From NCBI GenBank assembly GCA_934654475.1, contig CAKUFZ010000011.1:1-57660 (forward strand): a stretch of DNA of 57,660 bases, given 5' to 3'. The notes under the pieces are model-generated. The model worked only from the letters and a program-made list of their open reading frames with translations. It had not been told where the DNA came from and searched no databases. This DNA comes from an uncultured Coriobacteriales bacterium. Its GTDB lineage: Bacteria; Actinomycetota; Coriobacteriia; Coriobacteriales; UMGS124. Made by a program: the position numbers and the translations under genes. Positions 41,178 to 51,352 of the stretch are shown piece after piece. Position 1 is the first letter of the stretch. The number at the start of each line of letters is the position of its first letter.

Positions 41178-43280
41178 ATGGCTTCGACCAAGGAACTTGT
41201 TTTCGAGATCGGTACCGAGGAGCTGCCCAGCGCCGCCCTCAACAAGTCGTGCGTTGTGATGGAAGAGCTCGTGCGCGACGGCCTGAAGGGCGCCCACCTG
41301 GGCTTTGAGGGTGTCGAGGTCATCGGCACCCCGCGCCGCCTCACCACGCTCATCCATGGCGTCGCTTCCGCGACCGACCAGCTTGAGGAGCATTTCCGCG
41401 GCCCCGCCGCCGCCCAGGCCTTCGATGCCGACGGCAACCCGACGAAGGCTGCTGCCGGCTTTGCTCGTGGCAAGGGTGCCACCGCCGCCGACCTTGTCGT
41501 GCGCGAGCAGGACGGCAAGAGCTACGTGTGGGTCGACCGCACGACGCCTGCGCGTCCCGCCGGTGAGGTCCTGACCGAGGTCCTGGCCGCCGCCGCTAAC
41601 AAGATCAACGACAAGCTGACCGGCCTTCGCACCCAGCGCTGGGGCACCACGCCCTATCGTTTCTCCCGCCCCGTCCGCTGGCTTGTGTGCCTGCTTGACG
41701 ACGAGGTCGTCCCCGTCGAGTTCTGCGGCCATGTTGCCGGCCGCACCACCAAGGGCCATCGCCTCATGAACCCGGGCACCTATGAGATCGCCTCGGCTCA
41801 GGAGTATTTCGACGTCCTCGAGTCCGCCCATGTCGTGGTTTCCGGCGCCAAGCGCGCCCAGATCATCCGCGAGGGCATCGCCGAGGTCGAGGCGCAGCGC
41901 GGTCTCAAGGCCGACACGCCCAAGAAGACCTTCGACGAGGTCGTCAACCTTGTCGAGTGGCCCACGGTTGTCGTCGCCGACTTCGACGAGGAGTTCCTGC
42001 AGGTCCCCAACGAGATCATCTGCGAGTCGATGCTCTCCAACCAGCGTTACTTCCCGCTGTATGACGCCCAGGGCAAGCTGACGAACCACTTCGTCCTTGT
42101 CTCCAACGGCGACCCCGCCCGCAACGACGTCATTGCCCAGGGCAACGAGCGCGTCGTGCGCGCCCGTCTGTCCGACGCCAAGTTCTTCTACGAGGAGGAC
42201 CTCAAGCACCCGCTCGAGGCCTATGTCGCCAAGCTGGCAACCGTCGGCTTCCAGGAGAAGCTCGGCACCATGCTCGACAAGACCACGCGCGTGCGCGACC
42301 TCGCCGGCAAGATCGGTGTCCAGGCCGGTTATGACGCCGACGTCGTCGAGAAGGCCCAGCGCGGTGCCTACCTTGCCAAGGCCGACCTTGTGACGGGCGC
42401 CGTGGTGGAGTTCACCAGCCAGCAGGGTGTCATGGGCGGCTACTATGCCACCGCCTCCGGCGAGGCCCCCGAGGTCGCCCTTGCCGTGAGCCAGCACTAT
42501 CGCCCGCGCTTCGCAGGCGACGTCCTGCCCGACGGCCTTGTTGGCCGCATCGTTGCCATGGCCGACAAGCTTGACACCGCTTGCGGCATCTTCGCGATCG
42601 GCGAGGCCCCCACTGGCTCCTCCGACCCCTTCGCGGTTCGCCGTGCCGCCATCGGCATCATCAACATCCTGCGCGCCGAGCCTGCCATCAGCCTTGTCGC
42701 CGCTATCCATGCTGCGCTCGAGGGCCTCGCTGCCCAGGGCATTGAGTTTGACTTCGCTGCCGTTGAGGCCGCCGTCACCGACTTCTTTGTCGGCCGTCTT
42801 GCCAGCATGGCCCGCGACGAGGGCGTCAGCGCCGACACGGTCGAGGCCGTCAAGGCCGTCGGCATTGTCGAGCCCGCCGAGTTCATCGCCCGTGCTCATG
42901 CCCTTGAGGATGCCCGCACCGGTTCGCGCGAGGTCTTCGACGACCTGGCAAGCGCCTACACCCGTGCCAACAACCTGCGCGACGCGGCCCTTGGTTGCGA
43001 CGTCGACAAGTCCCTGCTCGGTCCCAGCGAGTCTGCGCTGCTTGAGGCTGTTGACATGGCTGCCGCCAAGGTTGAGGCCTGCCTTGCCGGCGAGGGTGGT
43101 TACGCCGGCGCCATCGAGGCCCTTGCCGCCCTGCGCACGCCTATCGACACGTTCTTCAACGATGTCATGGTCATGGACGACGACCTTGCCGTTCGTGCCA
43201 ACCGCCTGCGTCTGCTCAACCGCTTCGTCGGCGTCTTCCACGACGTCGCCGACTTCGGCAAGATGGAGAAGAAGGCATAG
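41178..43280 (+). CDS. glyS: Glycyl-tRNA synthetase beta subunit
   Basis: This subunit binds tRNA-Gly and includes HD-like and anticodon-binding regions. It begins LVFEIGTEELPS, followed by the GTPRRLT segment. It contains FRGPAAAQAFDADGNPTKAA and the VEWPTVVVADFDEEFLQVP block; the C-terminal region carries a DALR-like helical domain. At 700 residues it is full length. AGGAGG lies eleven bases before the ATG. Confidence 0.96.
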   Translation: MASTKELVFEIGTEELPSAALNKSCVVMEELVRDGLKGAHLGFEGVEVIGTPRRLTTLIHGVASATDQLEEHFRGPAAAQAFDADGNPTKAAAGFARGKGATAADLVVREQDGKSYVWVDRTTPARPAGEVLTEVLAAAANKINDKLTGLRTQRWGTTPYRFSRPVRWLVCLLDDEVVPVEFCGHVAGRTTKGHRLMNPGTYEIASAQEYFDVLESAHVVVSGAKRAQIIREGIAEVEAQRGLKADTPKKTFDEVVNLVEWPTVVVADFDEEFLQVPNEIICESMLSNQRYFPLYDAQGKLTNHFVLVSNGDPARNDVIAQGNERVVRARLSDAKFFYEEDLKHPLEAYVAKLATVGFQEKLGTMLDKTTRVRDLAGKIGVQAGYDADVVEKAQRGAYLAKADLVTGAVVEFTSQQGVMGGYYATASGEAPEVALAVSQHYRPRFAGDVLPDGLVGRIVAMADKLDTACGIFAIGEAPTGSSDPFAVRRAAIGIINILRAEPAISLVAAIHAALEGLAAQGIEFDFAAVEAAVTDFFVGRLASMARDEGVSADTVEAVKAVGIVEPAEFIARAHALEDARTGSREVFDDLASAYTRANNLRDAALGCDVDKSLLGPSESALLEAVDMAAAKVEACLAGEGGYAGAIEALAALRTPIDTFFNDVMVMDDDLAVRANRLRLLNRFVGVFHDVADFGKMEKKA

Positions 43281-43310
43281 CGCTGGCTCTGCCTGATACA
43301 TACCAGACCC

Positions 43311-43388
43311 GGGCCGCTGCGGCTAGGCAGGTGGGGGATGCGCATCGCGAGGTGTGCATCCCCCAAAGAGCCGCTGCAGCGGCCTTTC
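43311..43388 (+). terminator. Compound terminator-like structure between glyS and the PPDK regulator
   Basis: GGCCGCTGC (43312-43320) can pair with GCAGCGGCC (43376-43384), enclosing a 9-bp hairpin GGGGGATGC/GCATCCCCC (43333-43341 with 43356-43364). A short CTTTCT tract follows. The 3' arm also lies within a self-complementary GCCGCTGCAGCGGC, so two mutually exclusive folds exist. It probably terminates glyQS and may regulate the downstream gene. Confidence 0.65.
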
Positions 43389-43407
43389 TGTAGAGGGAGG
43401 CGCAAGA

Positions 43408-44313
43408 GTGGACGAGTTTTGCTATGGCATCAGCCCCACGGAGCAACCCCTGGCGGCTCAACCGGGGGCCTTGGTCCCCACCATTCACGTCATCTCGGAC
43501 TCGCTCGGTGAGACGGCGGCAGAAGTCGCCCTTGCCGCGACGTCCCAGTTCGGTGTTGGATGCGTTCACATCCAGCGTCTTCCCAAGGTGACGAAAGTAG
43601 AGCAGGTTCGTGCGTACCTCGACGAGCATTGCGCCGACCCCGACGTCAAGGCGCTCGTGTTCTACACCATCGTCGACCGCGGGCTTCGTGCGCAGATTGA
43701 GGCCGAGTTCGAGGCGCGCGGCATCGATTCGCTCGACCTTATCGGTCCCGCGCTCGACGCCGTTCAGCGTCTGACCGGCCTGGAGCCGCATATCCAAGCA
43801 GGCGCCATCCGCAAGGTCGACGATCGCTACTTCAACCGCATCAACGCGATGGAGTTCTTTGTCGCCCATGACGACGGGCGCAACCCGCAGGACCTCACCA
43901 AGGCCGACATCGTCTTGGTCGGCGTGTCGCGCACCTCAAAGACGCCCTTGTCCATGTATATGTCGTTTCAGGGCTACCGTGTGGCAAACATCCCCCTTGC
44001 CAAGGGTTCAGAGCCGCCCCACGAGCTTTTCGACGTCGAGCCGCATCGCATCTTTGGTCTCATCTCCACGCCTGAAGTGCTCTCCTCGATTCGCAACGAG
44101 CGTCTCGGCAGTCTTGAGGCGCGCAAAGTGGCAGGCTCTTACGCCGATCCCACATGTATTCAGGAGGAGCTTGACGAGGCTCGCGCCCTTATGAGGAAGC
44201 TTGGCTGCATCGTCGTGCACACCAACGGCCGTGCCGTCGAGGAGACCGCGCAGATCATCCTGGGCTATTTCGAGCAGGCCGAGAACCTGAGGGCGTCTCG
44301 CGCAAAGGCTTAA
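43408..44313 (+). CDS. Pyruvate, phosphate dikinase regulatory protein (bifunctional kinase/phosphorylase, DUF299)
   Basis: This protein inactivates PPDK by ADP-dependent phosphorylation of the threonine next to its catalytic histidine and reactivates it by phosphorolysis. IHVISDSLGETAAEVALA at the N terminus and the P-loop GVSRTSKTPLSMYM near residues 174-187 are diagnostic, as is NIPLAKGSEPPHELF. It has 301 residues. The start is GTG with GAGGGAGG upstream. ppdK, its target, is the next gene. Confidence 0.93.
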   Translation: MDEFCYGISPTEQPLAAQPGALVPTIHVISDSLGETAAEVALAATSQFGVGCVHIQRLPKVTKVEQVRAYLDEHCADPDVKALVFYTIVDRGLRAQIEAEFEARGIDSLDLIGPALDAVQRLTGLEPHIQAGAIRKVDDRYFNRINAMEFFVAHDDGRNPQDLTKADIVLVGVSRTSKTPLSMYMSFQGYRVANIPLAKGSEPPHELFDVEPHRIFGLISTPEVLSSIRNERLGSLEARKVAGSYADPTCIQEELDEARALMRKLGCIVVHTNGRAVEETAQIILGYFEQAENLRASRAKA

Positions 44314-44355
44314 GCACCCAAACGATGACATGGGCTCCACGTTTTGATTGCCGTT

Positions 44356-44386
44356 CGCCGTCCGCGAAAGTGGGCGGCGTTTTTTG
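44356..44386 (+). terminator. Terminator after the PPDK regulator gene
   Basis: CGCCGTCC (44356-44363) pairs with GGGCGGCG (44372-44379), including one G.U pair, followed by six T. It separates the regulator from ppdK, so ppdK needs its own promoter in 44387-44590. An A/T-rich TAGAATAGGTATAGTT patch near 44485-44500 is the likely site, but its -35 is unclear. Confidence 0.88.
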
Positions 44387-44590
44387 TCCCGGTGGGCGGC
44401 ACAGGGATTCTATCTGCGCTTCACAGGTGTGGCACTTGCCTGCTTGTGGCATTGTTTTGGCTGATTAGCTCGCCTTATGTGCTTAGAATAGGTATAGTTC
44501 GTTGTGTTGGATGGACTATGTCGTGCCATCCCGCACTGTTTTTCCAATCCGTTGCGGCTCACGACGCCGCCAGATGAATGGGAGATGCTA

Positions 44591-47317
<2,727 letters not shown>

Positions 47318-47380
47318 GCCGCGTTTGAGATTCCGCGAGGCCTTTCGAGGCTTCTCAGACAGTGTTACAGTTCGTTGATG

Positions 47381-47415
47381 CGGGCGCATCCCATATGGTG
47401 GGGTGCGCCCGTTTT
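47381..47415 (+). terminator. Strong terminator between ppdK and the dNTPase gene
   Basis: A 12-bp stem (47381-47392 with 47400-47411, one G.U pair) has a seven-base loop and is followed by four T. It lies 63 bases after the ppdK stop and 52 bases before the dNTPase start. Confidence 0.88.
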
Positions 47416-47462
47416 GGTATAAAGTGCACCCAATGGGTTTAGATGCGCAGGAGGGTGATCGT

Positions 47463-48518
47463 ATGGCATTCAAAGTGATGAGAAGGACCGACCGCGAGGC
47501 CTTGGAACATGCTGTCCTTTCACCTTGCGCTGCTTTCTCCGACGAGACCCTGGGCCGTTTGCATCCTATTGATGAGGACCCGTTCCGCACGGCTTTCCAA
47601 CGCGATCGCGACCGGATTCTGCATTCGAAGTCGTTCAGGCGCCTTTCGCACAAGACGCAGGTCTTTCTCTCGCCTGAAGGCGATCATTTCCGCACGCGAC
47701 TCACCCATACGTTGGAAGTCGCGCAGATAGCCCGCTCAATAGGACGAGGCCTTGCTCTCAACGAAGACCTCATCGAGGCGATTGCCTTGGGCCATGACTT
47801 GGGCCACACGCCGTTCGGCCATACCGGCGAGGCTTCGCTGTGCCGTGTCATTGCACGTCACCGGGGGTTGCCGCCCGAGCAGGCGGAGGGACTTTTTGAG
47901 CATAGCGAACAGTCGGTGCGCGTCGTTGAGTATTTGGAACATGACGGCGAAGGGCTGAACCTCACGCGAGAAGTGGTGGACGGGATCCTTTGCCATAACG
48001 GCCAGAAGCGCGCCGAGACCCTTGAGGGCCGCATCGTGGCAACGGCCGACCGCATCGCCTATGTCAACCATGATATTGACGATGCCATACGGGCTGGCAT
48101 ACTTTGCGAAAATCAACTGCCTGAGAGCACGCACCGTCTTCTGGGGCGCACCTCCACTGAGCGCATCACGACGCTTGTGGAGGACATGATCGCCAATTCC
48201 GCCTCACTGGGCGACGACATCGCGATGTCGGACAAAATATGGGGTGCCATGATGGAGCTGCGGTCGTTCCTGTTTGAAAACGTCTATGCCGCCTCTGATG
48301 CAAAGGCGGAGGAGCCCAAAGCCGACCGCCTTATCGAGTACCTGTTTGATTATTACTTCGACCACTTCGACCAGGTGCCGCCCGAATATCGCAGGCGGCC
48401 CCAGGACGGCGTCATTGTCGAGGTAAGCGACTTCATTGCGGGTATGACCGACCGGTACGCCGTGCATATGTTTGAGGAGCTGGCGGTGCCGCAGAATTGG
48501 GCGACGCGGTTGCGCTAA
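47463..48518 (+). CDS. dgt: Deoxyguanosinetriphosphate triphosphohydrolase-like protein (HD-domain dNTPase)
   Basis: This HD-fold dNTP triphosphohydrolase releases deoxynucleosides and tripolyphosphate. The family start FRTAFQRDRDRILHSKSFRR is followed by RRLSHKTQVF. HD ligands are in RLTHTLEVAQIA and LGHDLGHTPFGHTGE, and TADRIAYVNHDIDDA supplies the last Asp. It has 351 residues. I start at ATG 47463 with AGGAGG upstream; ATG 47433 is an alternative. Its stop abuts the rnhB stop on the opposite strand. Confidence 0.92.
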   Translation: MAFKVMRRTDREALEHAVLSPCAAFSDETLGRLHPIDEDPFRTAFQRDRDRILHSKSFRRLSHKTQVFLSPEGDHFRTRLTHTLEVAQIARSIGRGLALNEDLIEAIALGHDLGHTPFGHTGEASLCRVIARHRGLPPEQAEGLFEHSEQSVRVVEYLEHDGEGLNLTREVVDGILCHNGQKRAETLEGRIVATADRIAYVNHDIDDAIRAGILCENQLPESTHRLLGRTSTERITTLVEDMIANSASLGDDIAMSDKIWGAMMELRSFLFENVYAASDAKAEEPKADRLIEYLFDYYFDHFDQVPPEYRRRPQDGVIVEVSDFIAGMTDRYAVHMFEELAVPQNWATRLR

Positions 48519-49337
48519 CTACTCGCTTGCAGTTTGCGGCAGGGCGAAGTTGCGGCAAAAGCTGCGGCGATGGATGGGGGAGAGTCCGATTCGCTCAATT
48601 GCCGCAATGTGCTCGGCGGAACCATAGCCCTTGTTCTGTTCAAAGCCGTAGTCAGGGTAAAGCTCGGCTGCCTCGCACATTATCGTGTCACGGGCGACCT
48701 TTGCGACAATGCTGGCCGCTGCGATGCAGGCAACCTTTGCGTCGCCTTTTACGATGCACGTTTCCTTGGGATGAATGTGAAGGGGTACGCCGTCTATCAA
48801 GACGCTGTCAGGCTCGAGCCCTGTGTTCTCAACCGCTTGGAGCATTGCCGCATGCAGGCATGCCGCCATGCCGCGCTCGTCGATTTGCGCGGGTGGAATA
48901 TGGCAGATGCCCCAGGCCAAGGCGCGTTCCTTGATTTGGGCGGCTAGATGTTCGCGCGTTTCAGGAGTCAGCTGCTTGGAGTCGTTGATGCCCCAGATGG
49001 GATCGTCGCTGCGTAGCGCAACCGCTGCCACGGTCAAGGGACCGGCCAAGGGGCCGCGCCCGACTTCGTCGACACCGATGACGACCCCGTCGCCACCCAA
49101 GGAGCGCATCGTCTCGTACATTCCCATGACCCGCTGCCGTTCGACGAGTTCTTTGGCCTGCTGACGACGGGCGCGTGCCACAAGGGTTTGGATCTGCTTG
49201 CGAGAATCCGTCTCATGTGCCGCGATGAAAGCGGGGAGGTCATCAAACTGGCAAGCGTCAAAGAGACCCTTGACTTGGGCGCAGGAGAGGGGCTTGGCCT
49301 CGTGGTTTGATTGATGCGACGTGGGGGCAGTGGACAT
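48519..49337 (-). CDS. rnhB: Ribonuclease HII
   Basis: RNase HII removes misincorporated ribonucleotides and RNA in RNA/DNA hybrids. VIGVDEVGRGPLAGP carries the Asp-Glu catalytic pair, and VLIDGVPL and CIAAASIVAKVARD provide further family signatures. An N-terminal helical extension of about 85 residues is present, as in several Gram-positive RNases HII. It has 272 residues from ATG 49337. It lies downstream of rplS in the same direction, and converges on dgt with no spacer. Confidence 0.95.
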   Translation of the reverse strand: MSTAPTSHQSNHEAKPLSCAQVKGLFDACQFDDLPAFIAAHETDSRKQIQTLVARARRQQAKELVERQRVMGMYETMRSLGGDGVVIGVDEVGRGPLAGPLTVAAVALRSDDPIWGINDSKQLTPETREHLAAQIKERALAWGICHIPPAQIDERGMAACLHAAMLQAVENTGLEPDSVLIDGVPLHIHPKETCIVKGDAKVACIAAASIVAKVARDTIMCEAAELYPDYGFEQNKGYGSAEHIAAIERIGLSPIHRRSFCRNFALPQTASE

Positions 49338-49354
49338 TGGGCGGCCTTTCAGAC

Positions 49355-49394
49355 AATAAAAAAGGCGCCGCCCACAAGGACGACGCCTTTTGCT
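49355..49394 (-). terminator. rplS terminator
   Basis: On the minus strand AAAAGGCG pairs with CGCCTTTT with inner CGTCC/GGGCG-type pairs, ending in a run of T. It lies between rplS and rnhB, so rnhB receives read-through or has a weak promoter of its own. Confidence 0.8.
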
Positions 49395-49412
49395 GTAAAG
49401 CAAAGCGAGTAA

Positions 49413-49754
49413 CTAGCGAACCTCGCGCAGACGGGCAGCCTTGCCCACCTTGTCGCGCAGGTAGTAGAGCTTGGCGCGACGCACGTGACCGTGACGCAGA
49501 ACCTCGAGCTTGGCAATCTTGGGAGAGTGAACCGGGAAGGTACGCTCAACGCCAACGCCGTAGGAAATCTTGCGGACGGTGAAGGTCTCGCGGGCGCCAG
49601 GACCGCTCAGGCGAATGACAACGCCCTCGAAAGCCTGGATACGCTCACGGTTGCCCTCCTTAATGCGGTAGTGCACCTTGACGGTGTCGCCGACACGCAT
49701 CTTGGGAAGGTCATCGCGAAGCTGCTGAGCCTCAATTGCGCGGATGTAATCCAT
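49413..49754 (-). CDS. rplS: 50S ribosomal protein L19
   Basis: L19 lies at the 30S-50S interface. VGDTVKVHYRIKEGNRERIQ, the FEGVVIRLSG segment, SYGVGVERTFPVHSP and VRRAKLYYLRDKVGKAARL identify it. It has 113 residues. The ATG at 49754 has GAGGAACGG upstream. It is separated from the rpsP-rimM-trmD cluster where it usually belongs. Confidence 0.97.
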   Translation of the reverse strand: MDYIRAIEAQQLRDDLPKMRVGDTVKVHYRIKEGNRERIQAFEGVVIRLSGPGARETFTVRKISYGVGVERTFPVHSPKIAKLEVLRHGHVRRAKLYYLRDKVGKAARLREVR

Positions 49755-49782
49755 TCTTGTTTCCGTTCCTCGAAAGTCGCAA

Positions 49783-49801
49783 GGGCAGGGTTCGCCTACC
49801 C
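49783..49801 (-). promoter_or_regulatory. Hairpin in the rplS leader
   Basis: On the rplS transcript GGGUAGG pairs with CCUGCCC around a five-base loop. One of the pairs is U.G on this strand and would be a mismatch (C/A) on the other, so the fold is strand-specific. It could be an L19 autoregulatory leader element, but no match to a described motif was tested. Confidence 0.4.
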
Positions 49802-49819
49802 GTCTTTTACAAGCAGAAA

Positions 49820-49848
49820 AGTATAGGGGAATCATTCGATTGGAGCAA
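49820..49848 (-). promoter_or_regulatory. rplS promoter
   Basis: On the minus strand TTGCTC (49848-49843) and TATACT (49825-49820) are 17 bases apart. The predicted leader is about 58 bases. This is one of the best promoter matches in the window. Confidence 0.72.
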
Positions 49849-50082
49849 GGCTGGCTCGAAAGGTAATCAGCAAAAAGGACGAAAACCCGCAACGACCACA
49901 CATCTACACACTCTCGCATCGGATATGTGAGTCTTTTATTTTATGACGCGAAAGTCACAACTTGTCGAGATGTCGTGGAGAGGCGCGAGGTTTCGGGCGC
50001 TGAGGGTTTTCGCTGTGCGCGGGCAGGCGATCTACCTGGCTATTTTAAATAAAAAGGCAGGTAGGAGGGGCGTGGTGCGCCC

Positions 50083-50123
50083 TGTGACATCCTGTGACGC
50101 GCGTGTGACATCGAATCTGACAT
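50083..50123 (+). repeat. Four TGTGAC-type direct repeats upstream of yraN-comM-dprA
   Basis: TGTGACAT (50083), TGTGACGC (50093), TGTGACAT (50104) and TCTGACAT (50116) start 10, 11 and 12 bases apart, close to one helical turn. They end 38 bases before the yraN start codon. The pattern looks like an operator for a cooperative DNA-binding protein; the protein is unknown. Confidence 0.6.
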
Positions 50124-50161
50124 GCTTGGGCTGCTGTTGGTTCGCAGACAAGGAGGTCGGT

Positions 50162-51352
50162 ATGGAAGACGAGAAGAAGTCCGTACAGCAAACCACTGGC
50201 ACAAAGCGCTCGACAAGGGGAAAGAAGACGGCGCCAGGTGATGTCGCGCCGCTGGCTGGGGAGGGTGGGGAGACGTCCGAGATTCCGCGGACGAAGAGGC
50301 CGGGCCGTCGCAAGGCTGCTACAGCGGTCGACGATGCCTCTGCCGTGCAGGACGGCGCTGCCAAGACCGAACCCGTGGACACGCAGGTTGAGGGCGGTCC
50401 GGCTGGGGTCGAGCTAATCGATGAGGGTTCCTGCGCGATGGCCGCTGCGCGTGCCGTAGCCGCCGCAACGCCCGCTGAGGCTGCAGGCGCCGAGGAAGAG
50501 GGCGTCCCGTCCGAGGACGAGAATGTTGGGGAAGGGGCTGATTCGTCCGAGGCGGAAAATGCGGCGGCAAAGGCCGACTCCTCCGAATCCGAGAACGCAG
50601 GGGGTGAGGCTGATCCCACCAAGGCCGTGGACGTGGAGGATGAGGTTGGTTCCTTCGAGGCCGCGGGCGCAGAACAAGACGTTTGGGCTGAAGGTGAAGA
50701 CGAGGATTCTGTCGCACGCAGAGCGAAAAAAACGCGCGCGATGCCCATGGACAGCATCATAGGCGACAACATCTTTGCCAATGACCCGCTCGCGCGTGCT
50801 TATTCCGATGGTTTTGAAGACGACCTGGATGACGAGGATTACGACGAGGACGAAGAAGATTACAGCGAAGACGATCTTGTGACGCAGGCACAGAGCTGCC
50901 TGTCCGACCGATGGATTGAGACCGGTTCAAGCACGTTGGAATGCGACGATGGCGAGTTCGACGAAGAGGGCGACCTAGGCCGCTACGACATTCATGACCC
51001 CCATCAGCTGGGCAAGCTCGGCGAACACATTGCCGCCCGGTACCTTCGTCGTTGGGGATACAAGATTCTCGAGCGCAACTACCGCACGGCAGCCGGCGAG
51101 GCGGACCTTGTCTGTGTCAAAGACGACACCGTCGTGCTCGTCGAGGTTAAGACGCGTCTTGGCGCCGATGCCCTGCCGGAAGACGCCATTACTGCCGAGA
51201 AGATTCGGAAGTACCGCAGGATCACGCTCGATTACCTCAGGACTCATGAGTGGTTCGAAAGCGTGAGGCTCGACGCCCTCGCAATCAACATCGTCAGGCC
51301 CCGCCGCGCCCAAGTCCATCATTTCATGGGCATCTGCGAGTGGGAGGGCTGA
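50162..51352 (+). CDS. YraN-family (UPF0102) nuclease-like protein with a long acidic N-terminal extension
   Basis: The C-terminal 115 residues (about 282-396) are a YraN domain: LGKLGEHIAARYLRRWGYK, the ERNYRTAAGEADLV segment, then VVLVEVKTR, which supply the Glu, Asp and ExK residues of a restriction-endonuclease-like fold. YraN proteins are normally about 120 residues. Here a ~280-residue, low-complexity, mainly acidic region precedes the domain, with Lys/Arg-rich patches near 15-51 and 187-193 and four tandem 12-residue units at 120-167. It starts at ATG 50162 with AAGGAGG upstream. The stop overlaps the comM start (TGATG). The role is unknown, but the family is linked to DNA processing by context. 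Confidence 0.85.
   Translation: MEDEKKSVQQTTGTKRSTRGKKTAPGDVAPLAGEGGETSEIPRTKRPGRRKAATAVDDASAVQDGAAKTEPVDTQVEGGPAGVELIDEGSCAMAAARAVAAATPAEAAGAEEEGVPSEDENVGEGADSSEAENAAAKADSSESENAGGEADPTKAVDVEDEVGSFEAAGAEQDVWAEGEDEDSVARRAKKTRAMPMDSIIGDNIFANDPLARAYSDGFEDDLDDEDYDEDEEDYSEDDLVTQAQSCLSDRWIETGSSTLECDDGEFDEEGDLGRYDIHDPHQLGKLGEHIAARYLRRWGYKILERNYRTAAGEADLVCVKDDTVVLVEVKTRLGADALPEDAITAEKIRKYRRITLDYLRTHEWFESVRLDALAINIVRPRRAQVHHFMGICEWEG
50519..50662 (+). repeat. Four 36-bp (12-residue) tandem units within the yraN gene
   Basis: The units read ENVGEGADSSEA, then ENAAAKADSSES, then ENAGGEADPTKA and a diverged VDVEDEVGSFEA. Exact 12-residue spacing with decay along the array suggests an origin by in-frame duplication. 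Confidence 0.65.

Larger units (their letters stand above)
49755..50161. other. Intergenic region between rplS and the yraN-like gene
   Basis: This 407-base stretch contains no convincing gene. It holds the rplS promoter and leader (minus strand, about 49755-49848), an A/T-rich segment near 49933-49942 and another (TATTTTAAATAAAAA) near 50041-50056 that could serve a plus-strand promoter. An array of TGTGAC-type repeats at 50083-50123 and the Shine-Dalgarno AAGGAGG for yraN follow. One reverse-oriented TGTGACTT copy lies at 49953-49960. Confidence 0.6.

Noticed and set aside
40593..43301. Open frame of 902 codons on the minus strand opposite glyQ-glyS
   Set aside because: It spans two genuine genes and their spacer in antisense and has no ribosome-binding site or recognisable domain.
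50083..50123. The TGTGAC repeats as a CRISPR remnant
   Set aside because: The units are 8 bases long and 10-12 bases apart, far too short for CRISPR repeats and spacers, and no cas gene is near.
49943..50161. A longer yraN protein starting at 49943
   Set aside because: The extra 73 residues would cover the promoter-like A/T patches and the repeat array. ATG 50162 has AAGGAGG at the right distance.
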